Source: JACKHO01 sp041398745 (lineage in GTDB: Bacteria > Planctomycetota > Planctomycetia > Planctomycetales > Planctomycetaceae). Taken from it: a DNA stretch of 64,000 bases. Numbering within the stretch: the stretch's first letter is position 1; each line of letters opens with the position of its first letter. Where the stretch lies: positions 181,866 to 245,865 of the forward strand of contig JAWKUB010000012.1 of NCBI GenBank assembly GCA_041398745.1, in the 5' to 3' direction. Below are positions 9,224 through 18,643 of this stretch, piece by piece. The notes under the pieces are model-generated. The model saw only the letters and a list, made by a program, of their open reading frames with translations, was not told the origin of the DNA and did no database searches. The translations under genes and the position numbers were made by a program.

Positions 9224-9250
9224 CACAGGCAGGAATGACTGTGCCACCCA
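9224..9250 (+). repeat. dispersed palindromic repeat, family 1, copy 5 (diverged)
   Basis: CACAGGCAGGAATGACTGTG followed by CCACCC. Both arms have changed relative to the consensus but still pair partly. It lies between the divergently placed start of the WYL gene and the end of the ceramidase-like gene. Confidence 0.65.
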
Positions 9251-9282
9251 AAATTAAAGGTCCCGGAACCACGACACTAATT

Positions 9283-10662
9283 CTAGGGATTCCCGTCGAC
9301 CGAACGTAAGACCTTTTGCAGGGTCGCTTCCATGCGTTTCTCTGATCCTGGTGCGACCCACAGCCACTTGTCGTGAAAGTGATCGGCAAAGGCGGCGTCC
9401 GTGGGAATGTAACCCGGCCAGCATTCGCCGTAGCCCATAACGACGACAAACGACTCAGGGTCCATTACCTGGGCCATGAGTTGGTAACCAACAAATGCCT
9501 CGCCCGGCAGTAGTACAATTTTCGCTGATCCGAAGTCGAGGCAAGGAACATCGATGGCCTGACCGGAACTCACTCGCTGGCGGCTGGCCAGTCCCATGGC
9601 TGCGAGAATGCGGTCTTCGGTCCGCAGTGATTCGTCATTCACCTCTGCGGTGAGCCTTTCCTCAGTGAGTGAAGCATGTCCGTAGTACTCCAGTTGCAGT
9701 GATGTATTTCGAAACCGCAATTGAGTCAGCGGCACACGTTTTGTGTCCTTCCATGCGTCGGCCATTCCCGCAGCGAGGCGATTCGTCAGCGCGACGCGAC
9801 TTTCTTGCGAACCGTTGTTGAACTTTCCAGCGGTGACATCTCCGCTGCATCCTGAAGCGTAGATTTGTTTCACGTTGGGCAACGCCTGCTGCCGCTGCCG
9901 ACGTGCCAGTCCCACGAAGTCGGCGGAAATCTCGCCGCGGCCGTAGTAACTCATGGGATGCGTGGCATACACGCTGAGGGCCAGTACAGGAGTTTCGCCA
10001 TTCCAGAAGGAAATCGTGCGGACGAAGGGATCAATTTGGCCTTCCGGCTGCTCGGCATGAAACGAATCGCCACCGCTGCGACTGCCACGATCAAAACTGA
10101 TGCGGCCATCGGGATAGACCACGCGGCGATTCGACGCAATCTCCCGCACCTTAGCCTTGCCGGTTCCGACATGTGTGACACGAGTTTTCTCCTTCAATCC
10201 TGCTTTAAGGGCTTTGATTGTTCGCTCGATAACAGAACTGAAAAACTGTTCATCATGCAGTTCATTCGCGAGACCAACCTCGCGCAGAATTCGGGCGGCG
10301 TCGGAGTCGACGACCGGAGCGTCGTGCTGATGCAGTGAACTCAGCAGCACACGTTCCCGCGTCGTTCCGACGGCGTTGGCCAGAGCCTCACGAAAATCAT
10401 CGTATGCGCCGTTGCGAATTTCACACCAGTCAACAGCTGCTACGACGACTGGTTGATTTGAGCCACCGAGAACGAACCCGTGGATTTCCAGTGGATCGGA
10501 AACACTCACCGATTTCGTTGGCAGGACGCCCATGCAACGGTGTCCGAGCGGGATGGTGACGTCGGCTGAAAATGTTGAAATCCAGAATGCCTCTTCCCCT
10601 TGAATGGGGGAGGAGGAGAACAGCATCAGTGCCAGCAGACCGAAGCATTGCCGCAGGTTCAT
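9283..10662 (-). CDS. secreted neutral/alkaline ceramidase-like protein
   Basis: 459 residues from ATG 10662, chosen because it has a GGAG ribosome site and gives a signal peptide (MNLRQCFGLLALMLFSSSPI, cut near QGE). The frame stays open 30 codons further without coding features. ISTFSADVTIPLGH matches the family start (A-x-V-D-I-T-P). LLSSLHQHDAPV and VYATHPMSYYGRGEISADFV carry the paired histidines that bind the metal in neutral ceramidases, and IYASGCSGDVTAGKFNNG resembles the downstream glycine-rich segment. Planctomycete members are often annotated as ceramidases although sphingolipid cleavage is unproven for them; the exact substrate is uncertain. Confidence 0.75.
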   Translation of the reverse strand: MNLRQCFGLLALMLFSSSPIQGEEAFWISTFSADVTIPLGHRCMGVLPTKSVSVSDPLEIHGFVLGGSNQPVVVAAVDWCEIRNGAYDDFREALANAVGTTRERVLLSSLHQHDAPVVDSDAARILREVGLANELHDEQFFSSVIERTIKALKAGLKEKTRVTHVGTGKAKVREIASNRRVVYPDGRISFDRGSRSGGDSFHAEQPEGQIDPFVRTISFWNGETPVLALSVYATHPMSYYGRGEISADFVGLARRQRQQALPNVKQIYASGCSGDVTAGKFNNGSQESRVALTNRLAAGMADAWKDTKRVPLTQLRFRNTSLQLEYYGHASLTEERLTAEVNDESLRTEDRILAAMGLASRQRVSSGQAIDVPCLDFGSAKIVLLPGEAFVGYQLMAQVMDPESFVVVMGYGECWPGYIPTDAAFADHFHDKWLWVAPGSEKRMEATLQKVLRSVDGNP

Positions 10663-10916
10663 TGGTAAACTCCTGCCAGGTGACTTGGGACATGTGTTGT
10701 ATACTTGTCGCAGAATATGAAGTGACACGCAACGCGGTGGTCTGTATTCCACAGTCTCTGCTGCCGCTTACCGTACCTGCCGCAGATTCTGCACAGGACT
10801 CAATACGTTGCAAATCAACGACGTCAAACTAACCTTGGCGCTGTGTGGAGTTTGAGTGAAAAAAATGCGGCTGGCCAACAATCAAAGGCTCAAACTCAGG
10901 GACGGTGACATCAGCC

Positions 10917-11306
10917 TCATTCTGCAAGAAGGTTTCGAGTGGTTGCTTCGAGATCGCAACAGCGGGATGCGTTGTGACGGGCAAGAACAACGCCATCACG
11001 CACCCAGACGATATCCCCGTTGCCGCCGGTGTGATCACCAGCGTACAGGTCGATCCGCTCAGGTTCTATTTCGTCGATGTTGCAAACAGTAAATGTGAGC
11101 CTTCGGTTGGGGTCAACACGCACGAGCATTTCGCAAAATCTTTTAAGCGCCGTGACTGAAGACCCCGCCCAGAACGCATGGACGAAAATGACGCCGCAGG
11201 AGATATCGGCGATGTTCGTTGCGGAAAGATTTGCGTCAAAGGTGACTCGGTCAGCCGCATCGCCTGCCAGGTTCATAACGCTTGCTGTTCGATCCATTTC
11301 TCTCAT
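10917..11306 (-). CDS. thioredoxin-fold-like hypothetical protein
   Basis: 129 residues. The segment CGVIFVHAFWAGSSVTALKR sits where a thioredoxin beta-strand/helix would be, with WAGSS in the place of WCGPC, so there is no redox cysteine pair. VDPNRRLTFTVCNIDEI and GNGDIVWVRDGVVLARHNAS continue a plausible alpha/beta fold. Similar small proteins of this shape occur in planctomycetes (from memory of the family, not checked). ATG 11306 is used; ATG 11273 is an alternative. It lies upstream of the ceramidase-like gene on the same strand with a 254-bp gap, so probably separate transcription. Confidence 0.6.
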   Translation of the reverse strand: MREMDRTASVMNLAGDAADRVTFDANLSATNIADISCGVIFVHAFWAGSSVTALKRFCEMLVRVDPNRRLTFTVCNIDEIEPERIDLYAGDHTGGNGDIVWVRDGVVLARHNASRCCDLEATTRNLLAE

Positions 11307-11347
11307 CAGCCGTGTGAAAATTAGATGGAAGAACAGAGTTCCAAACT

Positions 11348-11812
11348 TTATTTCTTGGCCCGTTTGAAAATGAGCTGTCGCACTACATCAGTGTCGGCAA
11401 TTTCACGCAATTCGGGGTCAAGTTCTTCCACGGGCTTTGCTCGAGAAACACGTAACGTGTCCTTGTCGACAATTTCGACCATGCTGCGCCAGGCCTTGCC
11501 GCTCTCCTGAACAAGGTGAAGATAAAACAGGTTCTCCTTCGCCGCCAGAATCTTCCAGGTTCCTTGCTGAGTTGTGCTGCCCATCACCTCGATTTCGTAG
11601 GTTCCGTCCTCAAGGTACGACTGCCGGATGACGAATTCGCTGATGTCCTCACTTTGCGTGCCACCATTCGGGGCGTCGACTTCGATTGAGTGGACCTCCC
11701 ACGTTCCCTTTAAAATCTTCGCTGCACTGGTGGTGTTCTTGTCAGCATCGGCCCCGTCGACAAATGCTGGAAGGATCAGGCACAACAAAATCGTGCAGGC
11801 GAACTTCGTCAT
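11348..11812 (-). CDS. secreted TIGR03067-like lipocalin-type protein
   Basis: 154 residues with a signal peptide (MTKFACTILLCLILPAFVDG). The mature part begins AKILKGTWEVHSIEVDAPNG, which matches the 'LQGTW.V.S.E..G' opening of the planctomycete TIGR03067 family, and continues as alternating beta-strands (GTYEIEVMGSTTQQGTWKIL, DTLRVSRAKP) as expected for a lipocalin-like barrel. No ligand or function is known. It is on the same strand as its neighbours but spaced by over 40 bp on one side and 150 bp on the other. Confidence 0.7.
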   Translation of the reverse strand: MTKFACTILLCLILPAFVDGADADKNTTSAAKILKGTWEVHSIEVDAPNGGTQSEDISEFVIRQSYLEDGTYEIEVMGSTTQQGTWKILAAKENLFYLHLVQESGKAWRSMVEIVDKDTLRVSRAKPVEELDPELREIADTDVVRQLIFKRAKK

Positions 11813-11964
11813 GCTCTCTTCTCCAGAGGTCGGACTGGAATATCAATTCGAGTCGACGAACGAAGATCAACAGCCTTGAGACTCGTCGATGAATGCAGCA
11901 AATACGCCAACTCCATTGAACTGCGCGGTGTCATGCTTCGTGCATCAGGAATGCCATTGGTTAA

Positions 11965-14085
11965 TCATCTCGACGCCTGCGGGGCTAGGAGTTCGGCGAA
12001 TTTTTCTGGCGTGATTTTACTGGACAAGTTTCGATGTGCACCGTCGGCGGTGACCACGGCGGCACGCTCGGGAACTTTGGCGAGCGCCTGGATGGGATTG
12101 TTCCTGTCAAAAGGAATCCCGCCCGGCTTCGTCCAAATCTCCGCTGTTTGTTCCTTTGCTCGAATGGCGAGAATGACGGTTTGCGACTTCAAGGCACCTA
12201 TCGGCAATCCTTTCGGTCCTGGAAATGCCGTACCCGGTCCAGTTAACACGTGTATAGTGGTTTTTCCCTCAGGGTCACTACCGTAGACAGAGGGCATTTG
12301 TGCAATGAGTGCCTTGTTGTGCTCGCTGTCCCATGGCTCATTGAGATGAAACTGCTCGTAAAGTTCCGCGCCCCCAACAAAAGGGAGTATGTGCACTCGC
12401 CAACTCAGCCCCTGTCCACCGAACTCTTCGCCCGCACGTCCATTGGAATCTGCAGCTGGGAGACAGCGGTAGGCATCTTGGTAGTTCGCGAACGCCAGTC
12501 CGATTTCCTGCATGTCCCACTTCAGTTGCTGCTCTACGCGCCTGGCAACGGCAAGATCCATGACTGGACGCGTGAGTTGTGGAAGGTCGTCGAGTTGTGC
12601 AGGACGGGGCAGGAAGAGCCGAGCCAAGTTCCCTTCTGACTCGACCTGCAGTGAGGGCCCCAGTGCATTCAGGAACTCAAAAAGTGGACTGAATTGCGGG
12701 CCGACAAAATCTTGTTGTAATGCGCCGATAAGACTGGCCGCTGTATCTCGAGTCTTGCCCTGAAATTCGGTGACAACTTTTGTTGACTCGTCGGGTGTCT
12801 CCGCCGTAACAACCATTTCCAGAATTCTGGGGTCATCTAGTGCCAGTCGGAATGTTGCCGATTGACTGCTGACATTTTCCTTCCAGTTCTTCATGGCTTC
12901 GCTGGACATTGCCGCTGCGATGTCATTGTTCAAGAGCGGCCGAATTGTTTGGACCAGTTCCACCTGTTCGTCGGTGCCTTCACGTTCAAGTACTCCTTTG
13001 ACACGTGCCTCATATCCAACAAGCATGGTCGAGGGATCAAGAAATGCGACAGATGGACCATTTTCAGGGACGTACAGAGTTCGCTCACCAATGGGCTTTC
13101 GCGTCAGTGTGCTTCGCGTGGGTAGCGTAAAATCCTCCTGCGTTTCCAGCTTTTTCAGTTCTTCCTCGGGGATTTCCTCCAGAGGGACAGGCTCCTGCGA
13201 GCCGGATTCCAACTTTGTTGCAAACTGGTCTTCGTTAAACGGCACACGTGAGTGAAGGAGCAATGTCCCAGGAAGCGAGTTCCCGCTTCTGGAGTTGCCG
13301 GTCAGACTCATGGCAATACCAAGCAAATCGACGGGGCTAATAGTGATGACTGCATAATCAAGCTGATCTGGTTTGACGCTAAACGTCTCCGCGAATTCAG
13401 ACGCCATTACCTCGTAGCTGAACTCCTGATCGGCCGCCTCGTTCTCGGCAAGCATCCTCTTGACGAGGTTGTTGTTCAGAATTCGGTCGGGGCGGGCAAC
13501 AATGACTGCGACATCATTCTCTGTGACTTGGATGAGGTTGACTTTGCTCGGTTCCGAACTGGTGGGATTTGCATCTGCAACCGATGGTGCATTTGCCTCA
13601 GTTGGCGGCGTGGTCGATGTCTCAGTCTGGGCGGTGTTACTTGTTGCCATAGCCTGTTCAGGCGTTGGCTCAGGGACACTTTCTGTTGCCGAAGTTGCAG
13701 GACCTGTGTCTGTCGTGGTGGCAACGGTTGTGTCGCCTTCAGCAGGAGGGGCAGGATCTGATCCGCCACCCAGGAGTCCCAGACCCCATACGAGTCCGCC
13801 TACCAACAGAAGCAGCACAGCAACGCCGCCGCCAACAAGTGGCAGCATTCCGAGGCCGGTCTTTTTCTTGCTGCCTTTGCCCTTTCCCTTTTTTCCCTTG
13901 CACTTCTTGGAACTTCGGGGCTGGGGCAATTCGTCATCGAAGTCGTCCATGTCGCCCAGTGAATCGGGGTCTTCGATTTGGAACTTCTGCTTACATTTGG
14001 GGCAGGGGACCGTTCTGCCAATGGAGCTTCGGTCTTTGAGTTTGAGTTGTGCACCGCAGTGCGAGCAGGACACCATCATTGGCAT
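11965..14085 (-). CDS. MJ0042 zinc-ribbon, membrane-anchored DUF1559-like protein
   Basis: 706 residues from ATG 14085 (the frame stays open to a GTG at 14112). The order is: an MJ0042 zinc ribbon with CSHC and CPKC pairs (residues about 7-35), an acidic then Lys/Gly-rich linker, one transmembrane helix (MLPLVGGGVAVLLLLVGGLV), a Thr/Pro/Ala-rich spacer of about 90 residues, and a large extracytoplasmic part. Near the C-terminus, GLAFANYQDAYRCLPAADSN followed by LSWRVHILPFVGGAELYEQF is the DUF1559 signature (H-x-x-F..LP plus W-R-V..LP-x..LY). Such proteins are very numerous in planctomycetes; a role in surface or pilin-like structures is suspected but unproven. Confidence 0.85.
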   Translation of the reverse strand: MPMMVSCSHCGAQLKLKDRSSIGRTVPCPKCKQKFQIEDPDSLGDMDDFDDELPQPRSSKKCKGKKGKGKGSKKKTGLGMLPLVGGGVAVLLLLVGGLVWGLGLLGGGSDPAPPAEGDTTVATTTDTGPATSATESVPEPTPEQAMATSNTAQTETSTTPPTEANAPSVADANPTSSEPSKVNLIQVTENDVAVIVARPDRILNNNLVKRMLAENEAADQEFSYEVMASEFAETFSVKPDQLDYAVITISPVDLLGIAMSLTGNSRSGNSLPGTLLLHSRVPFNEDQFATKLESGSQEPVPLEEIPEEELKKLETQEDFTLPTRSTLTRKPIGERTLYVPENGPSVAFLDPSTMLVGYEARVKGVLEREGTDEQVELVQTIRPLLNNDIAAAMSSEAMKNWKENVSSQSATFRLALDDPRILEMVVTAETPDESTKVVTEFQGKTRDTAASLIGALQQDFVGPQFSPLFEFLNALGPSLQVESEGNLARLFLPRPAQLDDLPQLTRPVMDLAVARRVEQQLKWDMQEIGLAFANYQDAYRCLPAADSNGRAGEEFGGQGLSWRVHILPFVGGAELYEQFHLNEPWDSEHNKALIAQMPSVYGSDPEGKTTIHVLTGPGTAFPGPKGLPIGALKSQTVILAIRAKEQTAEIWTKPGGIPFDRNNPIQALAKVPERAAVVTADGAHRNLSSKITPEKFAELLAPQASR

Positions 14086-14394
14086 GAACCCCAGATAAAG
14101 CTGCCGTGCCACGCATCAACCAAGAATGCCGCCAGCACATTGCGGCTAAGATGGTAAGTCAACCACATTAAAAGGTAAACAGTTGCCCATAGCCATCTCC
14201 AAGAGTCCGCATTTCGAACTGTGCATTGTAAGGCTTTAGATACTTGTCGGCGGGGGACAACGACTTGCTCGGAAGTTCCCAATGTTGGGCTGGAAGCTGG
14301 CCAATAGTTCAAATGCTTCGGGGAACTTGTCATACTCTGGGGCTGTATCCCAGTGCCGGAGACGGCGAACAAACCAAGCATAATTGAGAGAGTC
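14086..14394. other. 309-bp divergent intergenic region
   Basis: Separates the MJ0042 gene (minus) from tpx (plus). No gene, repeat copy or clear hairpin was found. Promoters for both genes presumably lie here, but no boxes could be assigned with confidence. Confidence 0.5.
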
Positions 14395-14898
14395 ATGGCT
14401 CAGGTCACATTGAAAGGAAATCCCGTCACGCTTGCAGGTGCTTCGTTGGAAGCGGGGGCAGCGGCTCCTGATTTCTGTTTGCAGAACAACGGGTTGGAAG
14501 AAGTGTCGCTCGCGAATTCCGCTGGCAAGACACGGATTATCGCTACGGTTCCGTCGCTCGACACCGGCGTTTGCCACGCAGAGACCAAGCGATTCAACGA
14601 CGAAGCCGCTAACCTGGAAAACGTGGACATCCTGGTTGTCAGCACCGATTTGCCGTTTGGTCAGAAGCGGTGGTGCGGCGCCGAAAATGTCGACAAGGTC
14701 ACCTGTTTGAGTGATCATCGTACAGCGGAATTCGGCAAGTCCTACGGCGTGCTGATTGAAGGCGGCCCGCTGGATCGGTGCCTGACTCGTGCCATTTTCG
14801 TGGTCGGTGCTGACGGAAGCCTGAAGCACGTTGAGTACGTGTCGGAAATTACCGAGCATCCCAACTACGATGCCGCTCTGGCAGCAGCCAAGGCATAG
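14395..14898 (+). CDS. tpx: thiol peroxidase Tpx
   Basis: 167 residues from ATG 14395, behind a GAGAGAG ribosome site; an in-frame start at 14353 adds residues the family lacks. This is an atypical 2-Cys peroxiredoxin that reduces peroxides with thioredoxin. The peroxidatic cysteine is Cys60 in PSLDTGVCHAETKRFN, and the resolving cysteine is Cys94 in FGQKRWCGAE (Escherichia coli Cys61/Cys95). GGPLDRCLTRAIFVVGADG is the conserved substrate-side loop with Arg. It probably acts in the cytoplasm. It is a single gene; a family-1 repeat follows. Confidence 0.95.
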   Translation: MAQVTLKGNPVTLAGASLEAGAAAPDFCLQNNGLEEVSLANSAGKTRIIATVPSLDTGVCHAETKRFNDEAANLENVDILVVSTDLPFGQKRWCGAENVDKVTCLSDHRTAEFGKSYGVLIEGGPLDRCLTRAIFVVGADGSLKHVEYVSEITEHPNYDAALAAAKA

Positions 14899-14977
14899 TG
14901 GTTTTCGTTCACATAATGCGGCGCAGCCTACAGGCAGTTTCAAAACCTCGCTGATGCGAGTTCAGGGTCTGAGAAAA

Positions 14978-15011
14978 CACAGACAGGAATGTCTGTCCCA
15001 CCCGGTTTTGA
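14978..15011 (+). repeat. dispersed palindromic repeat, family 1, copy 6
   Basis: CACAGACAGGAATGTCTGTC followed by CCACCCGGTTTTGA. The core palindrome is perfect. It lies between tpx and the pterin dehydratase gene. Confidence 0.8.
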
Positions 15012-15069
15012 TATGGCGTGTAAGAAAGTTGCACCGCATTCTTGAACATCCCTGACGCGAGGTAGTTGC

Positions 15070-15414
15070 ATGTCGCAAGACGCTCCACTCACCACTGAGC
15101 AGTTGGATGCTCTTCTCCAGGAACTGCCTCACTGGGAGGTGCGTGACGGCTGGTTGCGGCGAAAATTCACGACTGCAGGCTGGCCGCATACGCTTCTGCT
15201 GGTGAATGCGATTGGTTACGTCGCGGAAGCGGGTTGGCATCATCCCGATTTGGAAGTCGGCTATGCACGTGTCGTAGTAAAACTACAAACGCACAGCGCG
15301 CAGGCCCTCACGGAGAAGGATGCCGCGCTCGCCCGGAAGGTTGAGGAAGTCGCCTTGTGGCTTCCGGCCAAGGACTCGGCACTCGATGGATTTCCGAAGA
15401 ACTGGACGCGCTAG
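15070..15414 (+). CDS. pterin-4-alpha-carbinolamine dehydratase
   Basis: 114 residues, the usual length. The enzyme dehydrates 4a-hydroxytetrahydrobiopterin (PCD/DCoH fold). The family motif is complete: AEAGWHHPDLEVGY (double histidine, then Pro) followed by VVVKLQTHSAQALTEKDAAL. ATG 15070 gives the standard N-terminus (LTTEQLDALLQELPHWEVRD). No phenylalanine hydroxylase is nearby. Its end is 18 bp from the convergent end of a sulfatase gene. Confidence 0.93.
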   Translation: MSQDAPLTTEQLDALLQELPHWEVRDGWLRRKFTTAGWPHTLLLVNAIGYVAEAGWHHPDLEVGYARVVVKLQTHSAQALTEKDAALARKVEEVALWLPAKDSALDGFPKNWTR

Positions 15415-15431
15415 ACGAGTGCCATATTAAG

Positions 15432-16871
15432 TTACTGGTTTTGCGCCGAGGTCAGCACGCGTTGTGTCGGATTCTCGACGAAACCTGCCGGACGTTGGCC
15501 GGCGCCGACTCTGTCCTGGTCTCCCAAATCGGCTCGGGCCTGTTCGGCTAGTTCTAGAAGTTGAGCGACAAGCTCCGGCTGTAGTGCAGAAGCTTCGTTA
15601 TCCTCACGCACATCTTCGCGCACGTTGAAGAGTTGCAACATTTGTTCCTTGGTCTTTCGACCGTTCGCTAACGGCTGAGGTTCCAATGGCAAATACAGTT
15701 TCCACGGTCCTCGACGCACTGCCTGCAGCTGAGCCATGTGGTAGTAGAAGAATCCTGTCTTGTCGTATGGTGAGTCAGTCCCCGCTTTGGCGAACCAAAT
15801 GTTCCGCATGTCGTGACCGTCGCGCTTCAGGGCATCATTAAATTCCAAATCGAGCACCTCATGAAACGTGGGCCAGAAATCGAGTGTGGTCGACACGGCA
15901 TCGCAGACGTGGCCTTCTGGAACCATGCCCGGCCAACGCATGACGCACGGCATTCGCATACCGCCTTCGCTCGTACCGTATCCCCAGCCTTTGTAAGGTT
16001 CGTTACTTCCCTGTTGCGGATTCCGGTTCACCGCACCGTTGTCCGACGTCCAGACCACCAGCGTGTTCGACTCAACATTCGCCGCCTTGAGTGCCTTCAG
16101 GATTTCACCCATTGACCAGTCGAGCTCTTCAACACAATCTCCATACAGTCCATTGGCACTCTTACCCCGGAATGCATTGTCCACATGTACGACCTTCGTT
16201 GATCCGGGCCGTGCCATCGGCAAGTACAGGAAGAAGGGCCGCTCTTTGCTTTCTGAAATGAATTCGACAGCGGCCTCCGTGTAAATGCGAGTCAGTTTTT
16301 CGCAGTCGACGGGGGCTTCAATAACCTCTTCATTCCGCATGAGCGGAAGCTCCGGCCAGTCGTCGGGCCGCAGCTCTTTCACCATGTCTTCGCTGTAGGG
16401 GACGCCGAGGAAGTCGTCGAATCCCTGTCGCGTGGGCAGGAATTCCAATTGGTCTCCCAGGTGCCACTTCCCATAGCAGGCGGTGCGGTATCCTCGTTTT
16501 TTGAACAGTTCAGCTAGAGTGACTTCATCTGGATGCAGCCCCTTGGTCGCCACTGGCTGCAACACCGAGGCTCCTTTGTCACTAATGTGCATATTGAGCC
16601 GCTGGGCGTAGCAGCCGGTCATCAAACTTGCTCGACTCGGCGTGCAGACGCCGCTGGTCACATAAAAGCTGGTGAACTTGGTTCCCTCGGCAGCGATTTG
16701 ATCGATGTTCGGCGTGCGATGCAGTTTTGATCCGTAACATCCGATATCCCCGGTTCCGAGGTTGTCCGCCAGAACCAGCACCACGTTTGGCATGGTGCGA
16801 TCTTCGGACAACACCCTCGGTGCTAACAGAGCGAGGTACAGCACAAACAGGAAGCACCGACGGACAAACAT
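15432..16871 (-). CDS. secreted arylsulfatase, second gene of a two-sulfatase operon
   Basis: 479 residues. Signal peptide MFVRRCFLFVLYLALLAPRV. PNVVLVLADNLGTGDIGCYG gives the metal-site acids, and TSGVCTPSRASLMTG is the C-x-P-x-R formylglycine signature with Cys76. TACYGKWHLGDQ is the second sulfatase motif (G-K-W-H). LVVWTSDNGAVNR provides the Asp-Asn pair. It starts 48 bp after the stop of the sulfatase at 16919-18496 on the same strand, so the two are probably cotranscribed. Substrate unknown; planctomycete sulfatases often act on algal polysaccharides (established for the group, inferred here). Confidence 0.94.
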   Translation of the reverse strand: MFVRRCFLFVLYLALLAPRVLSEDRTMPNVVLVLADNLGTGDIGCYGSKLHRTPNIDQIAAEGTKFTSFYVTSGVCTPSRASLMTGCYAQRLNMHISDKGASVLQPVATKGLHPDEVTLAELFKKRGYRTACYGKWHLGDQLEFLPTRQGFDDFLGVPYSEDMVKELRPDDWPELPLMRNEEVIEAPVDCEKLTRIYTEAAVEFISESKERPFFLYLPMARPGSTKVVHVDNAFRGKSANGLYGDCVEELDWSMGEILKALKAANVESNTLVVWTSDNGAVNRNPQQGSNEPYKGWGYGTSEGGMRMPCVMRWPGMVPEGHVCDAVSTTLDFWPTFHEVLDLEFNDALKRDGHDMRNIWFAKAGTDSPYDKTGFFYYHMAQLQAVRRGPWKLYLPLEPQPLANGRKTKEQMLQLFNVREDVREDNEASALQPELVAQLLELAEQARADLGDQDRVGAGQRPAGFVENPTQRVLTSAQNQ

Positions 16872-16918
16872 GAAAACACCTTGGGCTGAGAATCAAATGA
16901 GGCAGCGGTCTTCCGAGA

Positions 16919-18496
16919 TTACTTGCCCTTCTTCTTTGGTGCGTGCGCTTTCAGGCCGACTGCATGAACATTGACTTCGACGGCATTTTGCTGTGGCTTA
17001 CCGGGCGTGCTGCGTCCCTGGGCCGCGTATTTCTCCATGAGCTGCGTCAATTTTTGTACGACATCAGGATGCTCACCCTGCACGTTCTGCTGTTCGCCAA
17101 TGTCATTGGCCAGGTTGTAGAGCTGGACTGCGGGACCGCTGCTGGTGTCGACGTTGGGGCGTGGCGCACTCCATCCGCCCGAACCAGGGCAGAGTTCCAG
17201 TTTCCAGTCTCCCTGACGAATTGCGAAACTGCCGTCGATGGAATGGTGCACCACGGCTTCACGCAAGGGAGCTTTCGCCTGACCAAGAAATGCAGGGAGT
17301 AAACTCACACTGTCTTCACCGGCTGAGTCCGGCAGTTTTCGTCCCACGATTTCCGCGCAGGTAGCCATCAAATCGGTCAGACACACAATTTGGTCAGACG
17401 TTGTTCCGGCCTGTACTTTTCCTGGCCAGCGGACGAGATACGGCACCCGGTGGCCGCCGTCATAAATGTCCGCCTTGTTGCCGCGAAAGTGGTAGCTGGG
17501 ATGGTGTCCCTTGGCGGCGAGTTCATCAAATTTCGCCTGCGGTGAGCAGCCGTTGTCGCTGGTTACGATAATCAGCGTGTTGTCCGCCAATCCTGTCTCA
17601 TCCAAGGCTGCAAGCACCTGTCCAATCCCGTCATCAGTCTGCATGACGAAGTCGGCGTATGGGTTCAGTCCACTCGCATCGACCCACTCTCCCGTCGGCA
17701 GAATGGGAGTGTGCGGCGAGGCATACGGCAAGTAAAGAAAGAACGGGGCGCCCTTCTTTGCGGCCTTGGCCCGGGACTTCACGTACTCCACGGCCTTCTC
17801 AGTCAAAGTTGGCAATACCTGATTCGCGTCGAACCCCGGAGCTGTCGGCCCTTTGCGGGTGGTGCCCGGTGTGCGGCCCAGCATCATGGCGAAGGACTTG
17901 TCTTCGGTTGGCAGCACGGTGACGTGGTCATCTTCGATAAAGGTGTATGGCACCATGTCGAGCGACGCACTAATCCCATAGTAATAGTCGAAGCCAACAG
18001 AGTTTGGACCATTCTTGATGGGCTGCGAGTAATCGACATTCCAAACCTGTTCCGCCGATTCGATGCTCAACTCATTGACCGTCTTCCCCTCGTTGACGTG
18101 CCAGTCCATTCCCAGGTGCCATTTGCCGATGCATGCGGTGTGATATCCCTCCGACTTGAGGAACGAGGCCACTGTCTCCCGGTCCTGCTCAATGAGCCGG
18201 GGACTCAGTCCACCAAGCACACTGCGTTGGAGCTTCGACCGCCAGGCGTAGCGACCGGTCAACACGCCGTAGCGCGTCGGCGTGCAAACCGCCGAACCGG
18301 AATGTGCGTCGGTGAACATCATCCCTTCGGCTGCCACGCGGTCCATGTGCGGCGTCTTGATTTTGCACTCGGGATTCAAACAGGCCACATCGCCGTAGCC
18401 AAGGTCATCGCACAAGACAAAGATAATGTTGGGATGGTCAGCCAGGGCCCCTGTCGAGAAGCAGAGAAACAACAGCGACGCAAACAATCGATTCAT
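16919..18496 (-). CDS. secreted arylsulfatase, first gene of a two-sulfatase operon
   Basis: 525 residues. Signal peptide MNRLFASLLFLCFSTGALAD. PNIIFVLCDDLGYGDVACLN carries the metal-binding aspartates; SGSAVCTPTRYGVLTGRY is the C-x-P-x-R signature with Cys71; HTACIGKWHLGMDW is the G-K-W-H motif; IIVTSDNGCSPQAKF holds the Asp-Asn pair. The C-terminal ~60 residues end in a Lys-rich tail. Together with the downstream sulfatase it forms a two-gene unit. An FGE-family (formylglycine-generating-type) gene lies at 43,953, but whether it serves these enzymes is unknown. Confidence 0.94.
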   Translation of the reverse strand: MNRLFASLLFLCFSTGALADHPNIIFVLCDDLGYGDVACLNPECKIKTPHMDRVAAEGMMFTDAHSGSAVCTPTRYGVLTGRYAWRSKLQRSVLGGLSPRLIEQDRETVASFLKSEGYHTACIGKWHLGMDWHVNEGKTVNELSIESAEQVWNVDYSQPIKNGPNSVGFDYYYGISASLDMVPYTFIEDDHVTVLPTEDKSFAMMLGRTPGTTRKGPTAPGFDANQVLPTLTEKAVEYVKSRAKAAKKGAPFFLYLPYASPHTPILPTGEWVDASGLNPYADFVMQTDDGIGQVLAALDETGLADNTLIIVTSDNGCSPQAKFDELAAKGHHPSYHFRGNKADIYDGGHRVPYLVRWPGKVQAGTTSDQIVCLTDLMATCAEIVGRKLPDSAGEDSVSLLPAFLGQAKAPLREAVVHHSIDGSFAIRQGDWKLELCPGSGGWSAPRPNVDTSSGPAVQLYNLANDIGEQQNVQGEHPDVVQKLTQLMEKYAAQGRSTPGKPQQNAVEVNVHAVGLKAHAPKKKGK

Positions 18497-18643
18497 GGCA
18501 ACTCAATGGCTGGATTTACGAGGGATACTCGATAAACCGTACCGCAGCGGGTTCGGCACTTCAATGTTCGGTGATGCTGTGCTGAAACAATGCGCTTGTG
18601 CAGGAATGGGAAATTCAAACCACGGAGCGACTGTGTTGGTTTG

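Noticed and set aside
17711..18535. 274-codon plus-strand frame across the sulfatase gene
   Set aside because: Antisense to a sulfatase with all motifs; no start signal or domain.
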